64,000 bases of DNA. Source: Branchiostoma floridae (lineage: Eukaryota; Chordata; Leptocardii; Amphioxiformes; Branchiostomatidae). Position 1 is the first letter of the stretch. Every line of letters starts with the position of its first letter. The stretch lies in NCBI RefSeq assembly GCF_000003815.2, contig NC_049983.1, positions 1,146,900-1,210,899 of the forward strand, read 5' to 3'. Under the pieces are notes generated by a model. That model had not been told where the DNA came from. It ran no database searches and worked only from the letters and a program-made list of their open reading frames with translations. Shown here one piece after another: positions 21,901 through 31,065 of this stretch. The translations under genes and the position numbers were made by a program.

Positions 21901-24900
21901 CAAAAAAGATGTTTGCGACAATACTGTACATCATACAAAGATGAACCTTCTTTTTCTATTGTATAACATACTGATTTTGTTGTCCAGTTCGGCCTTCGAC
22001 AAAATCTATTTCGAGTTTGGAGCGAAGTCTTTCAAAATAAAAAAAAATGTGAAAGAAGAAAAATAAAGAGTGAAAGCTGTTAATATCATGTTCTTTGTGT
22101 ACAGGCATTTGTTACTAACTAGTAGTTGGATTTCATAATGAAGGCAATTTTTTTCCTAACTTGTTTTTGCGCACCCTTATGTCAGTAATCATGTCAGAGG
22201 ATGTCATACACATAATATTCAAATCAAAATGGCCTAAATAAAAGCAAGCAGTCATTTTGAAGCTAACCTGAACCCGGGGAGCCAGTACGGAATAAGATCG
22301 ACATCATGGCAGCTTTTGGCGAGAAGAGAGAAGCTACTGTCGTCAGTTTTTCTCCAGTTTCCACGTACAAAGGAATGTGCAAAGTGCCAGAATCCCACCT
22401 GGGGGTTGGGTAAGGAAGGAAAGAACTAAAAATTCCTGTGTGGTTTTGGATTGATCGATCAATTAATCAATGAATCAATCAATCCATCACTCAATCAATC
22501 AATCCGTCAACCAGTCAACCAGCAAGCCAGCCAAACAGCTAGTTAGACAGTCAGTCAGTCAATCAATCAATCATTCAAACAAACTTGGAATCTGTCAGTG
22601 GATGTAACATTAGCTCACCTTATTTGTGGGGTAACCTAAATATATCAGTTGTATTGAAAAAGACAGATATTAAGGGATAACAAGTCGATGACAATGTGCT
22701 TTTTTTCAAAATAATGCAGTTTGAAACCGCCAATCTTGGAACTTGATATTCCTTAATACCTTGTTTTTAAAAGCAACAGAAAATATACGTTATCTTGCTG
22801 ATAATGGTGAACTAGCGTAACATGTAATACTGCATGTACATATGGAAAGCTACTAATTGCACATTTATGCTATAGCTGAAGTGGAAATGATTTTACCTTA
22901 TTTAAGGTACATGTAGAACTAAAAGCTTACTCAGTAATAGGATACCAATATATTACATATAAATGAAAACAAATAGTTCTCACTGGTTCCATGTGCTGGA
23001 TGTGAACTACGTCTCCAATGGCTCCACTGTCAATCAGTTCCTACAAAAAGTTAAGATAATGTTCAGTAAGATGAACATCAGACCGAGCATGATAATTCAC
23101 AGTGACTGTTGTTGTAATTGCATTATATGTTTAGATTAGTACATGTCATGCATTATTTTGCAATAAAGTTTATTACAAATCCTTGCCCGTGGGCTAATTG
23201 CAGGTTACATGAGAGATTCAAACAGTGTAAAAACAATATCACAAGACTTGTATACTATAGTCTAAAGCTAGTAGCTAACTCTAGATCCTTGGTTATTGGA
23301 TTCGAAGACAGTGGAAAGCAAAAGATCCCACGTGCACCTTTTCTATTATGTGTTTGATTTGTGATGTTAGAAGGAGAATTGTTTTCTTTTTGTCTGTGAA
23401 TGTTAAGAAGTTTGGGTGGAATTTGGTGGCCTCTTCAACCAGCTCTTTTCTTTCTTGATCATAGAAAGAGCAGTTTGACATGCATTGTTTGCACTTTCTT
23501 TCACACACTGAGGTAGCTTAGAATAGTGAGAAGTTCAGTTTATGGAAAAATGTAGGCACAAGGTCGTCTACCCTTCGTTCCCCTAAATGTATGATGGATC
23601 ATCCCTGGTTCGGACGAAGTAGATTTGTGGGAGGGGGGCAGGGGACAGGGTCAGTCTGTCTGGAAGCAACCCTGGGAGAAGGGGGTTGTGTGTGTGGAGG
23701 ACAGAGAAAGAAAAATGACTAAAAACTGAGGACTGCACCTAAGTGTGTCTGGGATCCTTGTTGAATCTTTAAGGATTTAACTGAGCTTGCAATAACTGTC
23801 CTAGTTTTAACAACATTGAAGGTTATCTGACCTTGATCTTCCTGACAGGTGGATAGTACCTCAGCACGTGACACACTGACAGGATGACGTTGTTTCTCTC
23901 ACAGGCTGACACTATCTCACGGCAGTCTGACTCTGTAACCTGTAAGGAGCAACAGTAACAATATTTCATGTGGCACACTGACAGGATGACGTTGTTCCTC
24001 TCACAGGCTGACACGATTTCACGACAGTCTGACTCTGTAACCTGTAAGTGTAACAACAGTAACAATATTTCACGTGGCACACTGACAGGATGACGTTGTT
24101 CCTCTCACAGGCTGACACTATCTCACGGCAGTCGGACTCTGTAACCTGTAAGGAGCAACAGTAACAATATTTCACGTGGCACACTGACAGGATGACGTTG
24201 TTCCTCTCACAGGCTGACACTATCTCACGACATGGAGCAGCATCTGTAACCATATTTCACAAACTGCAACATTTTCAACACTTCTAAGTATATATATATT
24301 TTGCAATAAACCATCATCTGTCAACTTGATATTTGAAGGTGCTTTTAAAAACAACAGAAATAGATTACCCCATGGATAAAGGTGAACTAGCATTAATAGT
24401 CTAGGTAACTTCACTTCTAGGCAGTGAAATGTTGTTTGGGGCTTGTCTATCTGTATCTCAGATGTTTGTGCATGTGTATGTGTGTACATTTGTACCAGTC
24501 CTGTGTTTATGTGTTATCTGTGTGTGTGTATGTGTGTGTATCTAAATCTCTGCGTGTATCTGAGTGAATCTGTGTGGGTCTAAATGTGCATCTGTGTGGT
24601 ACCTGTGTATGTGTGTATCTAGCTGTGTGTGTGTGTGTGTATGTATCAGTGTATGTGTGTATCTGTGTGTGTGTGTATCTGTGTATCTGTGTATGTGGGT
24701 ATCTGTGTGTGTGTGTGTGTGTGACTGCCATAATTTTTGTCTTTGGGGGCTACGAAGCAGTATTGGTAAGGGTCTGAAGTATGCCATCTCTGATTGCCTT
24801 GTCTTCTCTCTTTTGCTACTATCAAACAAACTTTAAGGTATACGCACTGCCATGGGTTTCTCCAGAAGTATGTGGTAGCCATGATCAGCGAACGCCACGG

Positions 24901-26488
24901 CGGGAGCCTTGTGCTGCTGGTCTGGGGTTGCTATGACAACACAGTCGGCAAACTTCTCCCTCTCCGCCGCCTGCTGCCAGTCTGGACAAATGGAGGTGCA
25001 CAGAAGTTGACAGTCATAACTAAGTAAACATTATTTCATGAAGGACTTTGTTTTAAACTTACAGCACCATATTTTTGTTCTGGCACCAGAAACATAACTG
25101 TATATTAAGTTCTTCCTAGAACAGTTATAAGTCATCCAAAGAAGAAACCCTACATGAGAATACATCTTGGTCATCACAAATCTCCCATCTTATAGATCTA
25201 CTTTTATCAATATATTGAATTCAACCATGTGTTACACAATGTAATGTGTGGTGTACCTGTGAAGACATTCTCCTGTGGAATGTTATACTGCTGCTGAAAA
25301 CGTTGGCACCTGAACAGCCGCGGGTCAGCAACACCAACCACCTGCAAGAGGAAAGGATCGAAGAACACATCACTTCATGTTCTCTAAAGGCTGGGAGAAA
25401 AGAAAATGGAAAATAAGGATTTAAAGGGGCATTCCACTCCAGAAGGGAGTCTTGTTTTCCAATAGATGATGTGTCAATGAATACATAATCAGCCGAATTT
25501 TGTGGAATTCATCTTGGGGTGAATTACGCGATGTGTGTTTTGTAAAACAATAATGACACTCACTAAACCTATGCAGACCCTTCCCATGCATTCCTTATAT
25601 GCATAGACACTTTATTTATTGTACATATTTTCAGAATAAATGAGGTACGCTAAGCACACCGAGAAGGCAAATTGCTCATAAGAGAGCAAAGAGTGCAAGA
25701 ACAAGACGAGATTTCTTAGCGAACCTGAAATTAGTTTTGTAACCTTACCTAAAAGTTTTGCATTATATTCAGCCATAGGATTAATTCAATTAGAGGGTAC
25801 TTGGGGAGTTTAGTAGAAGACTGAATGCTTTTGAGGCACGTGGAGCAACTGGGTACTTTATCGTATAATGTGAAATAGTATGCAGTTATTACTTCCTAAA
25901 ATTAATATCTATCGGAAAATAACACTCCCGTGTGGACTGGAATGCCCCTTTAACATGTAGCTAGGGAGCTGATGCACATGCAGTATTTCCAAATGATGTC
26001 AGCTCTTTTGTTTGTTATGCATAATTGGCAAAACGCCTTGAGGGAAGTTGAGGCCTAATCCAACAATTTTGTACTGAAGCTATAGGCATGCACAAGCTGC
26101 ATAAGACAGGACTGTAAAGTAATTGAACCAGTCACACTTGGTTGGACCCCGAATCTTTTTGATAAGTGTGACCTTCCACATAATGATAAAGCCCGAGGTC
26201 CCATGTTTGAGGAGAGTCACACCTGCAGAATGTAACATTCCTGAGGTGTGACTATCCTCAAATATGGCTATAAGTCTGAATCTGAGACATTCCTAACATA
26301 AGCCGTTTGTATATACGTGAATACAACATAGAAGGTCGAGATGATATGGTTGTATATTTTGTATACAGGTGATTGTTCCATGTTGTTCCGTAACACACCT
26401 GAAAACGCTCACTGTTGTCGAGGGAGAACTGTGAATACACCTCTCCTCTGCTCCCAGCACCGACTATCAGGGCTCGGACTGGAGCCAT
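15883..26488 (-). CDS. Gfo/Idh/MocA-family NAD(P)-dependent oxidoreductase, 12 coding exons, 427 aa
   Basis: Exons (transcript order): 26399-26488, 25257-25341, 24848-24981, 23832-23939, 22984-23040, 22268-22398 (alternative 21661-21791), 20891-20945, 19952-20044, 18691-18825, 18205-18306, 16925-17086, 15883-16014. All have GT donors and AG acceptors, phases agree, total 1284 nt with stop. The start ATG at 26488 sits in GAAGCCATGG. Residues 1-30 carry the Rossmann dinucleotide loop [14 protein letters not shown] (about 99-103) is the family's catalytic Lys-Pro; KSCHDVDLI in the sixth exon supplies the His/Asp of the active site; [13 protein letters not shown] is a Cys cluster known in this subfamily. 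Soluble enzyme, probably acting on a sugar- or polyol-like substrate, which cannot be told from sequence. A 5' UTR exon with perfect donor GGTAAGT ends at 28513, so the transcript starts near 28600. Confidence 0.93.
16575..16620 (-). pseudogene. partial duplicate of oxidoreductase exon 11
   Basis: Minus strand reads [14 protein letters not shown] followed by a GTAAGG donor, matching the end of the true exon (16925-17086, [12 protein letters not shown]). Only the 3' third remains; a MITE sits between it and the full exon. No acceptor is seen, so it is a relic. Confidence 0.7.
16648..16865. mobile_element. MITE, TAACGCTAG family, copy 2
   Basis: 218 bp, the best preserved copy: TAACGCTAGTTCACCTTTAT at the left and its complement at the right (GATAAAGGTGAACTAGCGTTA minus one base), plus inner GGGGTAACC/GGTTACCCC. 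Between the relic and true exon 11 of the oxidoreductase. Confidence 0.9.
17400..17815 (-). pseudogene. LINE reverse transcriptase C-terminal fragment (CR1/L2-like)
   Basis: Minus strand gives [18 protein letters not shown] and [15 protein letters not shown], then after a one-base shift [20 protein letters not shown] and [15 protein letters not shown]. This is the usual C-terminal tail of non-LTR retrotransposon RTs of animals. Frameshifted and lacking the RT core, so dead. In an oxidoreductase intron. Confidence 0.75.
17930..18100 (+). mobile_element. SINE-type tail fragment
   Basis: GGGGGTTCTATACGTGCTTG, GTGCCTCTCCCCAAACATGG, GAGCTAGGTACTCATTTTCA and GTCATTCCCAAGGGCA match the SINE tails elsewhere in the window. 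No pol III boxes. Confidence 0.6.
18945..19375 (+). mobile_element. tRNA-derived SINE
   Basis: A-box-like TGGTGCAGTGGCAGC and B box GGGTTCGAATCC at about 18960-19017, followed by CCTTGGGAAAGGCACTTTAC, ACTTTCCTCACTTAACTCAG and a long body ending in a short poly-A (19370-19380). Plus orientation, against the host gene. Confidence 0.8.
20095..20454. mobile_element. 360 bp TIR element (MITE)
   Basis: Ends TAAGGCCCGAATCTACACAG at left and GTGTGTAGATCGTGCCTTA at right are inverted copies, continuing inward as TTTTTACCGATATC/GATATCGGGAAAAA. No ORF. In an oxidoreductase intron. Confidence 0.75.
21661..21791 (-). CDS. alternative exon 6b of the oxidoreductase
   Basis: 131 nt, flanked by acceptor CGTAG and donor GTTTGG, encodes [20 protein letters not shown] and then [20 protein letters not shown]. 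It is homologous to exon 6a (22268-22398), also 131 nt with identical entry phase 0 and exit phase 2. Using both would add 262 nt and break the frame, so the pair is expected to be mutually exclusive. The catalytic-motif KSCHDVDLI is kept in both; differences include PYWLPG versus RYWLSG. Confidence 0.75.
22437..22580. repeat. degenerate (AATC)n tract
   Basis: Runs of AATCAATCAATC with GTCAACCAGTC variants. Simple repeat next to a MITE. Confidence 0.8.
22605..22820. mobile_element. MITE, TAACGCTAG family, copy 3
   Basis: Left TAACATTAGCTCACCTTATT with GGGGTAACC, right ATAATGGTGAACTAGCGTAA. More diverged than copy 2 but the same internal AAGTCGATGACAA/ACTTGATATTCC layout. Confidence 0.7.
23940..24262 (-). 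repeat. tandem array of partial exon-4 copies with splice acceptors
   Basis: Upstream of the true exon 4 (23832-23939), three further copies of its first ~71 bases and acceptor start at 24041, 24145 and about 24250 (periods 102, 104, ~105 bp). Two spell [17 protein letters not shown] and VILSVCH after CTTACAG, then run into intron (KYCYCC). The farthest is altered just after its acceptor. None has a donor, so they cannot replace exon 4, but each offers a competing 3' splice site. Confidence 0.85.
24262..24396. mobile_element. MITE, TAACGCTAG family, truncated copy 4
   Basis: Only the right half: CAACTTGATATTTGAAGG, then TTACCCCATGGATAAAGGTG and AACTAGCATTAA. Left terminus absent. Confidence 0.6.
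24497..24722. repeat. (TG)n/(TGTA)n microsatellite
   Basis: Long TGTGTGTATCTGTG-type tract. The His/Thr- and Cys/Val-rich ORFs over it are artefacts. Confidence 0.95.
25421..25953. mobile_element. MITE with TTAA ends (piggyBac-like), copy 1
   Basis: 533 bp beginning TTAAAGGGGCATTCCACTCC and ending GGACTGGAATGCCCCTTTAA. A ~90% similar copy is at 41518-42048. TTAA at each end is the piggyBac target signature; no transposase inside. Confidence 0.75.
26155..26250 (-). mobile_element. SINE-type tail fragment
   Basis: GCCCGAGGTCCCATGTTTGA and GGAGAGTCACACCTGCAG match the reverse-oriented tail at 35620-35990. Confidence 0.45.
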
Positions 26489-26928
26489 GGCTTCACCCTG
26501 GGCACAGATCAGTGGGCAAAATAACATCTAACATAATTATAACTTGAATAGAATAAAGTAAAACAAAACAATTAAAACTGGTTATACATTTGTACAAAGA
26601 TCGGTCTGGTACATTGGATCTCAATGGTGCCAGGAATCTGTACAAGGCAAGAATATCTTAATGAGCTTATAGCGGAATTCAGCAAAATTAAGTGAAGAAC
26701 CTGATGCCAGGAATCTGTACGAGACAACAATATCTTAATAATTAAAAGCTAAAGTGCACTAGTGGAATTCTGCAAACAATAGGAGAAGAATCGGCTAAAT
26801 AAAGAGTGACAGTCCACAGACCCGAAGGGCAACACAAAGTAAACAGACGTAGAGTGCGAATCACAACTTGATCCCCGGTAACTTTTCCCACATACGTTAA
26901 ACCTTTGGTTCACATCATCAAGCAAGTA

Positions 26929-28282
26929 TACCGAAGTCACGGGTTCCGCACTGGTCGCCCAGTGCGGAATACGTGGAGAAAATGGCGTCGGCACTCGGGG
27001 CCCAGTGCGGAAGAAACTTCGGCACAGGAATTCCAGTGCGGAACGGCTTTGTTCGAGTGCTGAAGACCCGTCATCACTGGAATTCCAGAGCTACACCTTG
27101 TCTCGGCACTCGTTTTCCAGTGCCGAACTCCGCCCAGCACTCGGTTTCTAGTGCCGAACTCCGCTCAGCACTCGGTTTCTAGTGCGGAAGGGTGGTTCAA
27201 AGGTCGTTCAGCACTGGTTACCCAGTGCGGAGGTCATTGAGCACTGGATAACCGAGTGCCGATCTACCTAAGTCACGGGTTCCGCACTGGGATTTCTAGT
27301 GCTCGGTGACTTTTCGGCACTAGAGGCCGAGTGCTAAGACCACTTCGGCACTAGAAGCCGAGTGCTACTATCATTTTAAGACCGTCAGCACTGGGTTTCC
27401 AGTGCTCGCGTCCAAATCGTTACTCAAAAACATAGTTGACATGCAGCAGCGCCTACTCACCTTCGGACGGTCTCTTGTAAACTCAGTATTTCAAATCAAT
27501 TTTGGCTTAGTCTTGTCTCTGTCGGAACTCAAACAGCATGTGTTTATCATACGCTACATCCTACATGTATATAGTGTTATGTATATGATGACCTCATGTC
27601 AACAGTGTGTCAGCTTCGTTCCCTTTTTCTAAATTTCACGAAGTTAAAATGCTAATACAATACATTAACGTTACAGCTCCCTTTGTCGTGTTTGAGTTGC
27701 AGACTACTTTCAATCAATCGTTCGCATGCATCATTGCGTGGTGGATACAGACAGTTTAGACAGTTCTACTTTGGTCACGAAAGAAATTAATGTCTAAATA
27801 AGAAGGATAATTGATATGTACTGTTCTTTGAAAACCCGACTCGGATATTTCCTCCCATACGCAGCTTTCTCAGGCTCAAGGTGAACGTTTTGTTACACTT
27901 CTTTTATATATGTGTACCACCTTTAACTGCCCGGAACTGTAAATAACGTAACGGAGGCTGGCTGTCAGCACTCAGTTTCAAGTGCGGAATATTTGTCGTC
28001 ACTGGTTTTCCTGTGCGGAATATTTGTCGTCACTCGTTTTCTAGAGCGGAATGTTTGTCGTCACTCGTTTTCTAGTGCGGAATATTTGTCGTCACTCGTT
28101 TTCTAGTGCGGAAGGTAGTCTCAGCACTCGGTTTCTAGTGGTGAATCGGGGGTTTTCAGTGCTGAAGTCGACTCACCACTGGACACCTAGTGCGGACGTA
28201 ACTTCGGCACTAGACTTCTAGTGCGGAAGGCCCCTTCCGCACTAGACACCGAGTGCTGAGAGAGGAACCCGTGACTTCGGTA
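26929..28282. mobile_element. 1.35 kb TIR element with two arrays of short palindromes
   Basis: Perfect terminal inverted repeat CCGAAGTCACGGGTTCC flanked by TA on both sides. Inside each end is an array of ~18 bp palindromes of consensus GCACTnGnnnnCnAGTGC: about 11 at 26948-27410 and about 9 at 27966-28256, spaced 20-45 bp. The ~550 bp core has no recognisable ORF. A second TIR-like copy lies internally at about 27267. It occupies the oxidoreductase 5' intron. TA duplication hints at a Tc1/mariner-type enzyme, but the family is not recognised. Confidence 0.75.
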
Positions 28283-28512
28283 GTTTTGCCATCATCAAAC
28301 TGAAAAATAACTGAGCAACTTGAACAAGAATATAATTTTCTGCTGGGGCACAGAACGAACGTTACATGCATGCATAATTGTGGAACCCCCATACATAGTT
28401 GAAGACTTTAGTTTAGGGCCGGTGGTAATTTAAAGGGTAGTTACGTAAGAGGAAGAAGAAAAAAGAAGTATCATTAATTTGTGATTCATATGGTTTCAAA
28501 ACTTTTACTTAC

Positions 28513-28799
28513 CCGTGGTGTGTTCAGAAGCTTTTGGACTTGGACCTGCCTGCTGAACTGCTGAACCCGGAAGTGGCGGTTACAGCTGGGTGGACTGTGC
28601 CACAGTGGTTTGCAGGGGGGGGGGGACTTCTTTATTTCACTCGATCATGTTATTCGGCGTTATCAAAACTACATAGATATTAGAATCTACAAAAACATAT
28701 GTAAGTCTAATTAAGCATATTTCAATCCTATTGTGGGATTTATGAGGGAAATAAATGTTTGTTGAATACCCCCCATTTCTGTTGGAAAAGTCCATCAAC
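28513..28799. promoter_or_regulatory. divergent promoter between oxidoreductase and BTB-Kelch gene 1
   Basis: The oxidoreductase 5' UTR exon (minus) ends at 28513 with donor GGTAAGT, and the BTB-Kelch start codon (plus) is at 28800. Between them lies an ETS/GABP-type site CCGGAAGT (28567-28574) beside GGCGG, and no TATA box in the right place. Transcription starts are not visible. Confidence 0.5.
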
Positions 28800-31065
28800 A
28801 TGGCTGCTGCTCAGCAAGAAAGTCAACACAAAGGAGTTCGCCCGCTTCCTTTCAAAGACGTCGACCATAGGGTCTATTTCTTTGATAACATTGGTGAATT
28901 ACAGAAGGCTGGGGTACTGCAGGATGTCGTCCTTGAGGTCGAGGGCCGCCAGTTTCCCTGCCATCGGCTTGTTCTGTCCATTCGCTGCCCCTACTTCAGG
29001 GCCATGTTTACAAGTGACGTGGCGGAAAGTCGTCAGAAGACGGTTGTTTTACAGGTAGGGTTTGGAATGACGTATGGTTATAATAGAGGAAACAGGGAAT
29101 TTATAAATATATGTGTCATAGAGAACATGAAAACACAGAGCAACAAATGTTTAACTTTAAAACCTTCCTGCGGTGTGCCCCCCTCCCAACTTTGGGTTTC
29201 CGGAAAGAATGGGCTAGGCTAGGGGAGTGGGCGACTTCCTGGGCTAACCTCTCTGGAGCATGACAGCTAAAGTCACCTATCCTGCTTGGAAGAAAAGTTA
29301 CTACAACACAATATGTAGTATACGGTGTAATAAACTACATGTACAAACACACACGTGCACTCACCAATCATATCCTTGGGGCCCATAAAAGGTAGGGATA
29401 CTTGCACATCAGATCAGAACCTGAACCGGACCTGAATTTTCTGTACCGGTACCCACCCCTAGTATATATTATACTGTTCAATATACTAGTGCTTCCCAGG
29501 CTTGTGGTAACAGTTTGAAAATTTTCCTGCAGGATATGGATGCAGATGTGTTTGAGGAGATCCTGAGTTACTTCTACTCTGGAACCATCTATGTGTCCCT
29601 GGACAAAGTGCAGCCCCTGTACCAGGCAGCTGACCTCTTCCAACTGGACTATGTGAAGACCGCCTGCAAAAAGTACATGGCCATGAATGTAGATAGCTCC
29701 ACCTGTGTGGACCTATACCGATTTGCTGATTTTTTCTCTATGGACAATAATGCTGCTTTTTTCTCTATGGTCGCTGTTCGAAGCCGTAGTCTGATTTTTA
29801 TCTGCAAGTTCTTTGCTGAGGTTTCTCACACTGAGGAGTTCTACAGCCTCAGTGTGAATCAGCTGACTGAGATCATTAGCTACGATAAGCTGGGTGTTAA
29901 AGAGGAGACAATAGTGTGGGAGGCTGTGGTGAGATGGGTGCAGCACAGCAGAGAGGACAGACTGCACCACCTACCCAGCATCCTCCCTCACATCCGCTTC
30001 AACCTGCTGACCTCAGACGACACGGCAGCCATCTTGGAACACCCCTTGGTCAAGGAGATTCCTGGGAGTTCTGAGGTCAGCAATCTTGCAGTCATACCCA
30101 AGACGTCCAATCCAAAGAGGAGAATTGGGATGGATGCTCAGGAAATGCTCCTGCTTTTCAGGACAATTGGAACAGACACAACTCAAATGCTCTGTTACAA
30201 CCCTACGTCAAAACTGTACACCACATACAGTTACGGAAGGCATTACTTTGATATGAGGAGGGAAGTGTACACCCAATTTAAGGTCTTGACAGCAACAGTT
30301 ACCAGTAATAATGACATTTACGCCTTGGTCGAAGAGTCACATGACAAGCTAGCCTTGTTTCAGTACATCCATCTGGCAGACAAGTTTGAAAAGAAGTCGT
30401 CATTTCATAGAGAGAAACCAGAACACTCCCCCCGTCAGCACATCAGAGCAGGTCGAAGCAAACCATCAGATAAAGCTATTGAATATCTTGTTGAAGTTGA
30501 TGGCCATCTCTATTACATCGCTGTACATGTCACATCGCAATCGAAGGAAAGAAGAATTTCTATGGTGATGAAAAAGTACCGATACTCCACGGACCAATGG
30601 CAGGACTGTTCGAAGCCTAGCGCTGACAAGCAGCCTTGTAGTGTGGTTGTGTCCTCTGGTAAGCACCTCTTCCTCATCACTAACACAGAAATGCATCGCT
30701 ACGACCCAAGTCAGGACAGTTGGTCTAAGGTAACCCCGCCAAGCCCCAATCTTGAGCCCTGTACAGCCGTTGCCATGGGAACAGAGATCTTCTGCACAGA
30801 CGCAGGCTTAAGAAAGATTTCGGTGTACAACATCGAGGAAGATAGCTGGAGTGAGCTTCCAGGGTGTTCAGGCCTGTACCTTAAGCCCACTCTCTTTGTG
30901 TTTGAAGGCCAACTGCATGTATGCATGCATAATGAGCAGATCTATCTGTATGACAGGTCTGAAGGAGCTTGGAAATACTTGCTCACCCTGCCAGATGGGC
31001 CTTGGGGTATACGCGGTTCTATGCTACCTGTGGCATATATGTATGTATACAACCCTACGAGCTGA
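28800..31065 (+). CDS. BTB-BACK-Kelch protein (KLHL type), gene 1, 595 aa
   Basis: Exon 1 28800-29054 (85 codons, donor GTAGGG) and exon 2 29533-31065 (acceptor CCTGCAG), phase 0. An upstream in-frame ATG at 28755 exists, but MAAA at 28800 is shared with the paralogue. BTB: residues about 35-140 ([28 protein letters not shown], then LSYFYSGTI and [13 protein letters not shown]); BACK: about 145-260 ([22 protein letters not shown]); then degenerate kelch blades ([36 protein letters not shown]). Such proteins are substrate receptors of Cullin-3 ubiquitin ligases. Relative to gene 2 it has a ~10-residue insertion after FADFFSM made by duplicating the codons for FFSM. Substrate unknown. Confidence 0.93.
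29392..29463. repeat. fragment of a GTACCGGTAC-ended repeat
   Basis: GAACCGGACCTGAATTTTCT and GTACCGGTACCCACCCCTAG match the ends of the repeats at 34370-34815 and 40106-40495. Confidence 0.5.

Noticed and set aside
24507-24836. Overlapping ORFs of His/Thr- and Cys/Val-rich protein
   Set aside because: They translate a (TG)n-type microsatellite on both strands.
26945-28260. CRISPR-like array
   Set aside because: Repeats are short imperfect palindromes with irregular spacing inside a TIR element of an animal genome; no direct-repeat/spacer structure.
28283-28330. Possible exon reading FQFDDGKT, similar to oxidoreductase exon 10 (FQFDGGQT), after a TTTTTCAG acceptor
   Set aside because: Only eight residues match, there is no donor, and the palindrome element follows at once. 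It may be a relic but is too short to support.
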